Source of the DNA: Baylisascaris procyonis
Lineage: Eukaryota; Nematoda; Chromadorea; Rhabditida; Ascarididae
NCBI GenBank assembly: GCA_037389465.1
Contig: JAZARR010000278.1
Span: forward strand, 292,767-356,766
Length of the DNA stretch: 64,000 nucleotides
Direction of reading: 5' to 3'
Positions 1 through 12,804 of the stretch are shown here, in pieces. The first letter of the stretch is position 1; each line of letters opens with the position of its first letter. The notes beneath the pieces were generated by a model. The model had not been told where the DNA came from, did not search any database, and saw only the letters and a program-made list of their open reading frames with translations. Position numbers and translations under genes: made by a program.

Positions 1-2103
1 TTTAAAATTGTTTTTTGGACTTTTTTATATCTAAAATTGTTTGTGTCGACTTTTCTGTACTTAGAATTGCCTTTCTCGACTTTTTTTTTAATTTAAACTT
101 GTTTTTGTCGACTTTTTTCTATCTAAAATTTTTTTTGTCGAACTTTTTATATTTAAAGTTCTTTTTTTGCGGACGTTTTTGTGTTTAAAACTGTTTTTGT
201 GGACTTTTTTATATTTACATTTGTTTTTGTGGACTTTTTTATGTTTAAAATTGTTTTTGTGGACTTTTTTTTATTTAAAATTGTTTTTGTCGACTTTTTT
301 CTATTTAAAATTGTTTTTGTCGACTTTTTTATATTCAAAATTCTTTTTTGCGGACGTTTTTATGTTTAAAACTGTTTTTTCGGACTTTTTATATTTAAAA
401 CTGTTTTTGTGGAGTTTTTTGTTTAAAATTGTTTTTGTGGACCTTTTTAGATATAACATTGTTTTTCTGGACTTTTTTGTATTTAAAATTGTTTTGGTCG
501 ACTTTTCTATATCTAGAATTGCCTTTCTCGACTTTTTTTTATTTAAAATTGTTTCTGTCGACTTTTTTATATTTAAAGTTATTTTTGTCGACTTTTTTAT
601 ATTTAAAATTCTTTTTTGTCGACTTTTTTATGTCTAAAACTGCTTTTGTGGACTTTTTATATTAAAATTGTTTTTGTCGACTTTTTTATATTTAAGATTG
701 TTTTTGTGGACTTTTCTATACTTAGAATTGCTTTTCTCAACTTCTTTATATTTAAAGTTGTTTTCGTTGAGTTTTTTATGTTTAAAATTGTTTTTGTGGA
801 CCTTTCGTATTTAAAATTGTTTTTCTCGACTTTTTTATATTCAAAATTGTTTTTGTGGACTTTTCTATATTTAGAATTGCTTTCTCAACTTCTTTATATT
901 TGAAGTTGTTTTCGTTGAGTTTTTTATGTTTAAAATTGTTTTTGTGGACTTTTTTATATTTTAAATTGTTTTTGTGGACTTTTTTAGATTTAAAATTGTT
1001 TTTCTGGACTTTTTTTTACTTAAAATTGTTTCTGTCGACTTTTTTATATTTAAAATTATTTTTGTCGACTTTTTTATATTTAAAATTGTTTTTGTCGACT
1101 TTTTTATGTTAAATTGTTGTTGTGGACTTTTTTATGTTTAAAATTGTTTTTGTGGAATTTTTATATTTAAAACTATTTTTGTGGACTTTTTTATATTTAA
1201 AGTTCTTTTTGTCGACTTTTTTATATTTAAAATTCTTTTTGTGGACTTTTTTGTATTTAAAATTGTTTTGTTGACTTTTTTATATTTAAAATTGTTTTTG
1301 TTTACTTTTTTGTATCTAAAATTGTTTCTGTCGACTTTTCTAAATTTAAAATTCCCTTTCTCGACTTTTTTATTTTTAAAATTATTTTTGTCGACTTTTC
1401 TATATTTAGAATTGCCTTTCTCGACTTTTTTTTATTTAAAATTGTTTTTGTCGGCTTTTTTATATGTAGAATTGTTTTGTGGACTTCTTTATGTTTAAAA
1501 TGTTTTTTGTGGACTTTTTTATGTATAAAATGGTTTTTGTGGACTTTTTTATATCTAAAATTACTTTTGTGGACTTTTTTATGTTTAAAATTGTTTTTGT
1601 GGACTTCTTTATGTTTAAAATGTTTTTTGCGGACGTTTTCATGTTTAAAACTCTTTTTGTGGACTTTTTTATAATTACAATTTTTTTGTGGACTTTTTTA
1701 TGTTTAAAATTGTTTTTGTGGACTTTTTCTATTTAAAATTGTTTTTGTCGACTTTTTTATATTTACAATTCTTTTTTGCGGACGTTTTTATGTTTAAAAC
1801 TGTTTTTTCGGACTTTTTATATTTAAAACTGTTTTTGTGGAGTTTTTTTGTTTAAAATTGTTTTTGTGAGGTTTTTTAGATTTAAGATTGTTTTTCTGGA
1901 CTTTTTTGCATTTAAAATTGTTTTTGTCGACTTTTCTATATCTAGAATTGCCTTTCTCGACTTTTTTTATTTCAAATTGTTTCTGTCGACTTTTTTATAT
2001 TTAAAATTATTTTTGTCGGCTTTTTTATATTTAAAATTCTTTTTTGTGGACTTTTTTATGTTTAAAACTGCTTTTGTGGACTTTTTATATTGAAATTGTT
2101 TTT
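1..2103 (+). repeat. Family A, partial and rearranged first copy
   Basis: This leftmost stretch holds family A landmarks but not a full unit. The first 150 bp are more irregular than later copies (nine T at 81-89, TTTAAACTTG near 93). GCGGACG occurs twice, near 169 and 351, indicating a local duplication. Around 411-460 the sequence passes directly from a GTGGAGTTTTTTGTTTA monomer to the GACCTTTTTAGATATAAC monomer. This skips the block that carries the GTCGAAC landmark elsewhere. From about 616 onward the order matches later copies, with 616 corresponding to 2488, 1,872 bp further on. Confidence 0.8.
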
Positions 2104-3824
2104 GTCGAACTTGTCATATTTAAAATTCTTTTTGTGGACTTTTTTGTACTTAAAATTGTTTTTGTGGACTCTTTTATATTTAAAATTGTTTTTTTGGACT
2201 TTTTATATTTAAAATTGTTTTTGTGGACTTTTTTATATTCAAAGTTGCTTTGTCGACTTTTTATATTTACAATTTTTTTGTGGAGTTTTTTATATTTAAA
2301 ATTGTTTTCGTTGAGTTTTTTATGTTTAAAATTGTTTTTGTTTGCTTTTTTATATTTTAAATTGTTTTTGTGGACCTTTTTAGATATAACATTGTTTTTC
2401 TCGACTTTTTTTTATTTAAAATTGTTTCTGTCGACTTTTTTATATTAAAGTTATTTTTGTCGACTTTTTTATATTTAAAATTCTTTTTTGTCGACTTTTT
2501 TATGTCTAAAACTGCTTTTGTGGACTTTTTATATTAAAATTGTTTTTGTCGACTTTTTTATATTTAAAATTGTTTTTGTGGACTTTTCTATACTTAGAAT
2601 TGCTTTTCTCAACTTCTTTATATTTAAAGTTGTTTTCGTTGAGTTTTTTATGTTAAAATTGTTTTTGTGGACCTTTTATATTTAAAATTGTTTTTGTGGA
2701 CTTTTTTAGATTTAAAATTGTTTTTCTGGACTTTTTTTGAGTTAAAATTGTTTCTGTCGACTTTTTTATATCTAAAATTATTTTTGTCGACTTTTTTATA
2801 TTTAAAATTGTTTTTGTCGACTTTTTTATGTTAAATTGCTGTTGTGGACTTTTTTATGTTTAAAATTGTTTTTGTGGAATTTTTATATTTAAAATTATTT
2901 TTGTGGACTTTTTTATATTTAAAATTCTTTTTGTCGACTTTTTTATATTTAAAATTCTTTTTGTGGACTTTTTTGTATTTAAAATTGTTTTGTTGACTTT
3001 TTTATATTTAAAATTGTTTTTGTGGACTTTTTTGTATCTAAAATTGTTTCTGTCGACTTTTCTAAATTTAAAATTCCCTTTCTCGACTTTTTTATTTTTA
3101 AAATTATTTTTGTCGACTTTTCTATATTTAGAATTGCCTTTCTCGACTTTTTTTATTTAAAATTGTTTTTGTCGGCTTTTTTATATGTAGAATTGTTTTG
3201 TGGACTTCTTTATGTTTAAAATGTTTTTTGTGGACTTTTTTATGTATAAAATGGTTTTTGTGGACTTTTTTATATCTAAAATTACTTTTGTGGACTTTTT
3301 TATGTTTAAAATTGTTTTTGTGGACTTCTTTATGTTTAAAATGTTTTTTGCGGACGTTTTCATGTTTAAAACTCTTTTTGTGGACTTTTTTATAATTACA
3401 ATTTTTTTGTGGACTTTTTTATGTTTAAAATTGTTTTTGTGGACTTTTTCTATTTAAAATTGTTTTTGTCGACTTTTTTATATTTACAATTCTTTTTTGC
3501 GGACGTTTTTATGTTTAAAACTGTTTTTTCGGACTTTTTATATTTAAAACTGTTTTTGTGGAGTTTTTTTGTTTAAAATTGTTTTTGTGAGGTTTTTTAG
3601 ATTTAAGATTGTTTTTCTGGACTTTTTTGCATTTAAAATTGTTTTTGTCGACTTTTCTATATCTAGAATTGCCTTTCTCGACTTTTTTTATTTCAAATTG
3701 TTTCTGTCGACTTTTTTATATTTAAAATTATTTTTGTCGGCTTTTTTATATTTAAAATTCTTTTTTGTGGACTTTTTTATGTTTAAAACTGCTTTTGTGG
3801 ACTTTTTATATTAAAATTGTTTTT
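2104..3824 (+). repeat. Family A HOR copy, 1,721 bp
   Basis: It runs from the GTCGAAC landmark at 2104 to the next at 3825. It is about 183 bp (six monomers) shorter than the full 1,904-bp form. One of the two TAGAATTGC/CTCAAC cassettes is missing, so near 2655-2720 the GACCTTTTATA monomer leads straight to the TAGATTTA monomer. One monomer is also absent near 3441-3466 relative to 5161-5216. It is nearly identical to the following 1.7 kb. Differences seen include TATTGAAATTG at 2090 against TATTAAAATTG at 3811, and TTAAATTGCTG at 2834 against TTAAATTGTTG at 4555. Confidence 0.88.
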
Positions 3825-5577
3825 GTCGAACTTGTCATATTTAAAATTCTTTTTGTGGACTTTTTTGTACTTAAAATTGTTTTTGTGGACTCTTTTATAT
3901 TTAAAATTGTTTTTTTGGACTTTTTATATTTAAAATTGTTTTTGTGGACTTTTTTATATTCAAAGTTGCTTTGTCGACTTTTTATATTTACAATTTTTTT
4001 GTGGAGTTTTTTATATTTAAAATTGTTTTCGTTGAGTTTTTTATGTTTAAAATTGTTTTTGTTTGCTTTTTTATATTTTAAATTGTTTTTGTGGACCTTT
4101 TTAGATATAACATTGTTTTTCTCGACTTTTTTTTATTTAAAATTGTTTCTGTCGACTTTTTTATATTAAAGTTATTTTTGTCGACTTTTTTATATTTAAA
4201 ATTCTTTTTTGTCGACTTTTTTATGTCTAAAACTGCTTTTGTGGACTTTTTATATTAAAATTGTTTTTGTCGACTTTTTTATATTTAAAATTGTTTTTGT
4301 GGACTTTTCTATACTTAGAATTGCTTTTCTCAACTTCTTTATATTTAAAGTTGTTTTCGTTGAGTTTTTTATGTTAAAATTGTTTTTGTGGACCTTTTAT
4401 ATTTAAAATTGTTTTTGTGGACTTTTTTAGATTTAAAATTGTTTTTCTGGACTTTTTTTGAGTTAAAATTGTTTCTGTCGACTTTTTTATATTTAAAATT
4501 ATTTTTGTCGACTTTTTTATATTTAAAATTGTTTTTGTCGACTTTTTTATGTTAAATTGTTGTTGTGGACTTTTTTATGTTTAAAATTGTTTTTGTGGAA
4601 TTTTTATATTTAAAATTATTTTTGTGGACTTTTTTATATTTAAAATTCTTTTTGTCGACTTTTTTATATTTAAAATTCTTTTTGTGGACTTTTTTGTATT
4701 TAAAATTGTTTTGTTGACTTTTTTATATTTAAAATTGTTTTTGTGGACTTTTTTGTATCTAAAATTGTTTCTGTCGACTTTTCTAAATTTAAAATTCCCT
4801 TTCTCGACTTTTTTATTTTTAAAATTATTTTTGTCGACTTTTCTATATTTAGAATTGCCTTTCTCGACTTTTTTTTATTTAAAATTGTTTTTGTCGGCTT
4901 TTTTATATGTAGAAGTGTTTTGTGGACTTCTTTATGTTTAAAATGTTTTTTGTGGACTTTTTTATGTATAAAATGGTTTTTGTGGACTTTTTTATATCTA
5001 AAATTGCTTTTGTGGACTTTTTTGTGTTTAAAATTGTTTTTGTGGACTTCTTTATGTTTAAAATGTTTTTTGCTGACGTTTTTATGTTTAAAACTCTTTT
5101 TGTGGACTTTTTTATAATTACAATTTTTTTTGTGGACTTTTTTATGTTTAAAATTGTTTTTGTGGACTTTTTTTATTTAAAATTGTTTTTGTCGACTTTT
5201 TTCTATTTAAAATTGTTTTTGTCGACTTTTTTATATTTACAATTCTTTTTTGCGGACGTTTTTATGTTTAAAACTGTTTTTTCGGACTTTTTATATTTAA
5301 AACTGTTTTTGTGGAGTTTTTTTGTTTAAAATTGTTTTTGTGGGGTTTTTTAGATTTAAGATTGTTTTTCTGGACTTTTTTGCATTTAAAATTGTTTTTG
5401 TCGACTTTTCTATATCTAGAATTGCCTTTCTCGACTTTTTTTATTTCAAATTGTTTCTGTCGACTTTTTTATATTTAAAATTATTTTTGTCGGCTTTTTT
5501 ATATTTAAAATTCTTTTTTGTGGACTTTTTTATGTTTAAAACTGCTTTTGTGGACTTTTTATATTAAAATTGTTTTT
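3825..5577 (+). repeat. Family A HOR copy, 1,753 bp
   Basis: Same order and same missing cassette as its left neighbour, with one extra monomer near 5161-5216 (GTCGACTTTTTTCTATTTA). The shared deletion and near-identity indicate that the two copies come from a recent duplication. Confidence 0.88.
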
Positions 5578-7481
5578 GTCGAACTTGTCATATTTAAAAT
5601 TCTTTTTGTGGACTTTTTTGTACTTAAAATTGTTTTTGTGGACTCTTTTATATTTAAAATTGTTTTTTTGGACTTTTTATATTTAAAATTGTTTTTGTGG
5701 ACTTTTTTATATTCAAAGTTGCTTTGTCGACTTTTTATATTTACAATTTTTTTGTGGAGTTTTTTATATTTAAAATTGTTTTCGTTGAGTTTTTTATGTT
5801 TGAAATTGTTTTTGTTTGCTTTTTTATATTTTAAATTGTTTTTGTGGACCTTTTTAGATATAACATTGTTTTTCTCGACTTTTTTTTATTTAAAATTGTT
5901 TCTGTCGACTTTTTCATATTTAAAGTTATTTTTGTCGACTTTTTTATATTTAAAATTCTTTTTTGTCGACTTTTTTATGTCTAAAACTGCTTTTGTGGAC
6001 TTTTTATATTAAAATTGTTTTTGTCGACTTTTTTATATTTAAAATTGTTTTTGTGGACTTTTCTATACTTAGAATTGCTTTTCTCAACTTCTTTATATTT
6101 AAAGTTGTTTTCGTTGAGTTTTTTATGTTTAAAATTGTTTTTGTGGACCTTTTATATTTAAAATTGTTTTTCTCGACTTTTTTATATTCAAAATTGTTTT
6201 TGTGGACTTTTCTATATTTAGAATTGCTTTCTCAACTTCTTTATATTTAAAGTTGTTTTCGTTGAGTTTTTTATGTTTAAAATTGTTTTTGTGGACTTTT
6301 TTATATTTTTGAATTGTTTTTGTGGACTTTTTTAGATTTAAAATTGTTTTTCTGGACTTTTTTTTACTTAAAATTGTTTCTGTCGACTTTCTTATATTTA
6401 AAATTATTTTTGTCGACTTTTTTATATTTAAAATTGTTTTTGTCGACTTTTTTATGTTAAATTGTTGTTGTGGACTTTTTTATGTTTAAAATTGTTTTTG
6501 TGGAATTTTTATATTTAAAATTATTTTTGTGGACTTTTTTATATTTAAAATTCTTTTTGTCGACTTTTTTATATTTAAAATTCTTTTTGTGGACTTTTTT
6601 GTATTTAAAATTGTTTTGTTGACTTTTTTATATTTAAAATTGTTTTTGTGGACTTTTTTGTATCTAAAATTGTTTCTGTCGACTTTTCTAAATTTAAAAT
6701 TCCCTTTCTCGACTTTTTTACTTTTAAAATTATTTTTGTCGACTTTTCTATATTTAGAATTGCCTTTCTCGACTTTTTTTTATTTAAAATTGTTTTTGTC
6801 GGCTTTTTTATATGTAGAATTGTTTTGTGGACTTCTTTATGTTTAAAATGTTTTTTGTGGACTTTTTTATGTATAAAATGGTTTTTGTGGACTTTTTTAT
6901 ATCTAAAATTGCTTTTGTGGACTTTTTTATGTTTAAAATTGTTTTTGTGGACTTCTTTATGTTTAAAATGTTTTTTGCGGACGTTTTTATGTTTAAAACT
7001 CTTTTTGTGGACTTTTATATAATTACAATTTTTTTTGTGGACTTTTTATGTTTAAAATTGTTTTTGTGGACTTTTTTTATTTAAAATTGTTTTTGTCGAC
7101 TTTTTTCTATTTAAAATTGTTTTTGTCGACTTTTTTATATTTACAATTCTTTTTTGCGGACGTTTTTATGTTTAAAACTGTTTTTTCGGACTTTTTATAT
7201 TTAAAACTGTTTTTGTGGAGTTTTTTTGTTTAAAATTGTTTTTGTGGGGTTTTTTAGATTTAAGATTGTTTTTCTGGACTTTTTTGCATTTAAAATTGTT
7301 TTTGTCGACTTTTCTATATCTAGAATTGCCTTTCTCGACTTTTTTTATTTCAAATTCTTTCTGTCGACTTTTTTATATTTAAAATTATTTTTGTCGGCTT
7401 TTTTATATTTAAAATTCTTTTTTGTGGACTTTTTTATGTTTAAAACTGCTTTTGTGGACTTTTTATATTAAAATTGTTTTT
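5578..7481 (+). repeat. Family A HOR copy, full length 1,904 bp
   Basis: Used here as the reference copy because it holds both TAGAATTGC/CTCAAC cassettes (near 6067 and 6214) and every landmark of the family. 1,904 bp corresponds to about 64 monomers. A private change is TATTTTTGAATTG near 6303, where other copies read TATTTTAAATTG. Confidence 0.88.
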
Positions 7482-9087
7482 GTCGAACTTGTCATATTTA
7501 AAATTCTTTTTGTGGACTTTTTTGTACTTAAAATTGTTTTTGTGGACTCTTTTATATTTAAAATTGTTTTTTTGGACTTTTTATATTTAAAATTGTTTTT
7601 GTGGACTTTTTTATATTCAAAGTTGCTTTGTCGACTTTTTATATTTACAATTTTTTTGTGGAGTTTTTTATATTTAAAATTGTTTTCGTTGAGTTTTTTA
7701 TGTTTAAAATTGTTTTTGTTTGCTTTTTTATATTTTAAATTGTTTTTGTGGACCTTTTTAGATGTAACATTGTTTTTCTCGACTTTTTTTTATTTAAAAT
7801 TGTTTCTGTCGACTTTTTTATATTTAAAGTTATTTTTGTCGACTTTTTTATATTTAAAATTCTTTTTTGTCGACTTTTTTATGTCTAAAACTGCTTTTGT
7901 GGACTTTTTATATTAAAATTGTTTTTGTCGACTTTTTTATATTTAAAATTGTTTTTGTGGACTTTTCTATACTTAGAATTGCTTTTCTCAACTTCTTTAT
8001 ATTTAAAGTTGTTTTCGTTGAGTTTTTTATGTTTAAAATTGTTTTTGTGGACCTTTTATATTTAAAATTGTTTTTCTCGACTTTTTTATATTCAAAATTG
8101 TTTTTGTGGACTTTTCTATATTTAGAATTGCTTTCTCAACTTCTTTATATTTAAAGTTGTTTTCGTTGAGTTTTTTATGTTTAAAATTGTTTTTGTGGAC
8201 TTTTTTATATTTTAAATTGTTTTTGTGGACTTTTTTAGATTTAAAATTGTTTTTCTGGACTTTTTTTTACTTAAAATTGTTTCTGTCGACTTTTCTAAAT
8301 TTAAAATTCCCTTTCTCGACTTTTTTATTTTTAAAATTATTTTTGTCGACTTTTCTATATTTAGAATTGCCTTTCTCGACTTTTTTTTATTTAAAATTGT
8401 TTTTGTCGGCTTTTTTATATGTAGAATTGTTTTGTGGACTTCTTTATGTTTAAAATGTTTTTTGTGGACTTTTTTGTGTATAAAATGGTTTTTGTGGACT
8501 TTTTTATATCTAAAATTGCTTTTGTGGACTTTTTTATGTTTAAAATTGTTTTTGTGGACTTCTTTATGTTTAAAATGTTTTTTGCGGACGTTTTTATGTT
8601 TAAAACTCTTTTTGTGGACTTTTATATAATTACAATTTTTTTGTGGACTTTTTATGTTTAAAATTGTTTTTGTGGACTTTTTTTATTTAAAATTGTTTTT
8701 GTCGACTTTTTTCTATTTAAAATTGTTTTTGTCGACTTTTTTATATTTACAATTCTTTTTTGCGGACGTTTTTATGTTTAAAACTGTTTTTTCGGACTTT
8801 TTATATTTAAAACTGTTTTTGTGGAGTTTTTTTGTTTAAAATTCTTTTTGTGGGGTTTTTTAGATTTAAGATTGTTTTTCTGGACTTTTTTGCATTTAAA
8901 ATTGTTTTTGTCGACTTTTCTATATCTAGAATTGCCTTTCTCGACTTTTTTTATTTCAAATTGTTTCTGTCGACTTTTTTATATTTAAAATTATTTTTGT
9001 CGGCTTTTTTATATTTAAAATTCTTTTTTGTGGACTTTTTTATGTTTAAAACTGCTTTTGTGGACTTTTTATATTAAAATTGTTTTT
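7482..9087 (+). repeat. Family A HOR copy with a ~10-monomer deletion, 1,606 bp
   Basis: About 298 bp shorter than the reference. Near 8275-8310 the TTACTTAAAATTG monomer is followed directly by the CTAAATTTAAAATTCCC monomer. In the reference these two are about 300 bp further apart (6365 and 6680). The deletion is a whole number of monomers, as expected for unequal exchange in register. Confidence 0.87.
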
Positions 9088-10902
9088 GTCGAACTTGTCA
9101 TATTTAAAATTCTTTTTGTGGACTTTTTTGTACTTAAAATTGTTTTTGTGGACTCTTTTATATTTAAAATTGTTTTTTTGGACTTTTTGTATTTAAAATT
9201 GTTTTTGTGGACTTTTTTATATTCAAAGTTGCTTTGTCGACTTTTTATATTTACAATTTTTTTGTGGAGTTTTTTATATTTAAAATTGTTTTCGTTGAGT
9301 TTTTTATGTTTAAAATTGTTTTTGTTTGCTTTTTTATATTTTAAATTGTTTTTGTGGACCTTTTTAGATATAACATTGTTTTTCTCGACTTTTTTTTATT
9401 TAAAATTGTTTCTGTCGACTTTTTTATATTTAAAGTTATTTTTGTCGACTTTTTTATATTTAAAATTCTTTTTTGTCGACTTTTTTATGTCTAAAACTGC
9501 TTTTGTGGACTTTTTTATATTTAAAATTGTTTTTGTGGACTTTTCTATACTTAGAATTGCTTTTCTCAACTTCTTTATATTTAAAGTTGTTTTCGTTGAG
9601 TTTTTTATGTTTAAAATTGTTGTTGTGGACCTTTTATATTTAAAATTGTTTTTCTCGACTTTTTTATGTTCAAAATTGTTTTTGTGGACTTTTCTATATT
9701 TAGAATTGCTTTCTCAACTTCTTTATATTTAAAGTTGTTTTCGTTGAGTTTTTTATGTTTAAAATTGTTTTTGTGGACTTTTTTATATTTTAAATTGTTT
9801 TTGTGGACTTTTTTAGATTTAAAATTGTTTTTCTGGACTTTTTTTTACTTAAAATTGTTTCTGTCGACTTTTTTATATTTAAAATTATTTTTGTCGACTT
9901 TTTTATATTTAAAATTGTTTTTGTCGACTTTTTTATGTTAAATTGTTGTTGTGGACTTTTTTATGTTTAAAATTGTTTTTGTGGAATTTTTATATTTAAA
10001 ATTATTTTTGTGGACTTTTTTGTATTTAAAATTGTTTTGTTGACTTTTTTATATTTAAAATAGTTTTTGTGGACTTTTTTGTATCTAAAATTGTTTCTGT
10101 CGACTTTTCTAAATTTAAAATTCCCTTTCTCGACTTTTTTATTTTCAAAATTATTTTTGTCGACTTTTCTTTATTTAGAATTGCCTTTCTCGACTTTTTT
10201 TTATTTAAAATTGTTTTTGTCGGCTTTTTTATATGTAGAATTGTTTTGTGGACTTCTTTATGTTTAAAATGTTTTTTGTGGACTTTTTTATGTATAAAAT
10301 GGTTTTTGTGGACTTTTTTACATCTAAAATTGCTTTTGTGGACTTTTTTATGTTTAAAATTGTTTTTGTGGACTTCTTTATGTTTAAAATGTTTTTTGCG
10401 GACGTTTTTATGTTTAAAACTCTTTTTGTGGACTTTTTTATAATTACAAGTTTTTTTGTGGACTTTTTTATGTTTAAAATTGTTTTTGTGGACTTTTTTT
10501 ATTTAAAATTGTTTTTGTCGACTTTTTTCTATTTAAAATTGTTTTTGTCGACTTTTTTATATTTACAATTCTTTTTTGCGGACGTTTTTATGTTTAAAAC
10601 TGTTTTTTCGGACCTTTTGTATTTAAACTGTTTTTGTGGAGTTTTTTTGTTTAAAATTGTTTTTGTGGGGTTTTTTAGATTTAAGATTGTTTTTCTGGAC
10701 TTTTTTGCATTTAAAATTGTTTTTGTCGACTTTTCTATATCTAGAATTGCCTTTCTCGACTTTTTTTATTTCAAATTGTTTCTGTCGACTTTTTTATATT
10801 TAAAATTATTTTTGTCGGCTTTTTTATATTTAAAATTCTTTTTTGTGGACTTTTTTATGTTTAAAACTGCTTTTGTGGACTTTTTATATTAAAATTGTTT
10901 TT
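9088..10902 (+). repeat. Family A HOR copy lacking three monomers, 1,815 bp
   Basis: 89 bp shorter than the reference, from two separate losses. One monomer is missing near 9500-9530, where GTCTAAAACTGC is followed by a normal monomer instead of TATTAAAATTG. Two are missing near 10010-10020, where the AAATTC monomers after TATTTTTGTGGAC are absent. Near 10618 GGACCTTTTGTATTTAAACTG is a private variant. Confidence 0.86.
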
Positions 10903-12804
10903 GTCGAACTTGTCATATTTAAAATTCTTTTTGTGGACTTTTTTGTACTTAAAATTGTTTTGTGGACTCTTTTATATTTAAAATTGTTTTTTTGGACTTT
11001 TTATATTTAAAATTGTTTTTGTGGACTTTTTTATATTCAAAGTTGCTTTGTCGACTTTTTATATTTACAATTTTTTTGTGGAGTTTTTTATATTTAAAAT
11101 TGTTTTCGTTGAGTTTTTTATGTTTAAAATTGTTTTTGTTTGCTTTTTTATATTTTAAATTGTTTTTGTGGACCTTTTTAGATATAACATTGTTTTTCTC
11201 GACTTTTTTTTATTTAAAATTCTTTCTGTCGACTTTTTTATATTTAAAGTTATTTTTGTCGACTTTTTTATATTTAAAATTCTTTTTTGTCGACTTTTTT
11301 ATGTCTAAAACTGCTTTTGTGGACTTTTTATATTAAAATTGTTTTTGTCGACTATTTATATTTAAAATTGTTTTTGTGGACTTTTCTATACTTAGAATTG
11401 CTTTTCTCAACTTCTTTATATTTAAAGTTGTTTTCGTTGAGTTTTTTATGTTTAAAATTGTTTTTGTGGACGTTTTATATTTAAAATTGTTTTTCTCGAC
11501 TTTTTTATATTCAAAATTGTTTTTGTGGACTTTTCTATATTTAGAATTGCTTTCTCAACTTCTTTATATTTAAAGTTGTTTTCGTTGAGTTTTTTATGTT
11601 TAAAATTGTTTTTGTGGACTTTTTTATATTTTAAATTGTTTTTGTGGACTTTTTTAGATTTAAAATTGTTTTTCTGGACTTTTTTTTAGTTAAAATTGTT
11701 TCTGTCGACTTTTTTATATTTAAAATTATTTTTGTCGACTTTTTTATATTTAAAATTGTTTTTGTCGACTTTTTTATGTTAAATTGTTGTTGTGGACTTT
11801 TTTATGTTTGAAATTGTTTTTGTGGAATTTTTATATTTAAAATTATTTTTGTGGACTTTTTTATATTTAAAATTCTTTTTGTCGACTTTTTTATATTTAA
11901 AATTCTTTTTGTGGACTTTTTTGTATTTAAAATTGTTTTGTTGACTTTTTTATATTTAAAATTGTTTTTGTGGACTTTTTTGTATCTAAAATTGTTTCTG
12001 TCGACTTTTCTAAATTTAAAATTCCCTTTCTCGACTTTTTTATTTTTAAAATTATTTTTGTCGACTTTTCTATATTTAGAATTGCCTTTCTCGACTTTTT
12101 TTTATTTAAAATTGTTTTTGTCGGCTTTTTTATATGTAGAATTGTTTTGTGGACTTCTTTATGTTTAAAATGTTTTTTGTGGACTTTTTTATGTACAAAA
12201 TGGTTTTTGTGGACTTTTTTATATCTAAAATTGCTTTTGTGGACTTTTTTATGTTTAAAATTGTTTTTGTGGACTTCTTTATGTTTAAAATGTTTTTTGC
12301 GGACGTTTTTATGTTTAAAACTCTTTTTGTGGACTTTTTTATAATTACAAGTTTTTTTGTGGACTTTTTTATGTTTAAAATTGTTTTTGTGGACTTTTTT
12401 TATTTAAAATTGTTTTTGTCGACTTTTTTCTATTTAAAATTGTTTTTGTCGACTTTTTTATATTTACAATTCTTTTTTGCGGACGTTTTTATGTTTAAAA
12501 CTGTTTTTTCGGACTTTTTATATTTAAAACTGTTTTTGTGGAGTTTTTTTGTTTAAAATTGTTTTTGTGGGGTTTTTTAGATTTAAGATTGTTTTTCTGG
12601 ACTTTTTTGCATTTAAAATTGTTTTTGTCGACTTTTCTATATCTAGAATTGCCTTTCTCGACTTTTTTTATTTCAAATTGTTTCTGTCGACTTTTTTATA
12701 TTTAAAATTATTTTTGTCGGCTTTTTTATATTTAAAATTCTTTTTTGTGGACTTTTTTATGTTTAAAACTGCTTTTGTGGACTTTTTATATTAAAATTGT
12801 TTTT
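10903..12804 (+). repeat. Family A HOR copy, 1,902 bp
   Basis: Full-length copy with all landmarks in the reference order, including both TAGAATTGC cassettes (near 11392 and 11538). From this copy on, one T is missing in the ATTGTTTTGTGGACTC monomer (10960), a marker shared with the next copies. Confidence 0.87.

Noticed and set aside
1..150. Array boundary at the left end, suggested by irregular monomers
   Set aside because: The sequence is still clearly monomeric and holds family A variants (TAGAATTGCC with CTCGAC near 62-80), so it is a diverged copy and not flanking DNA.
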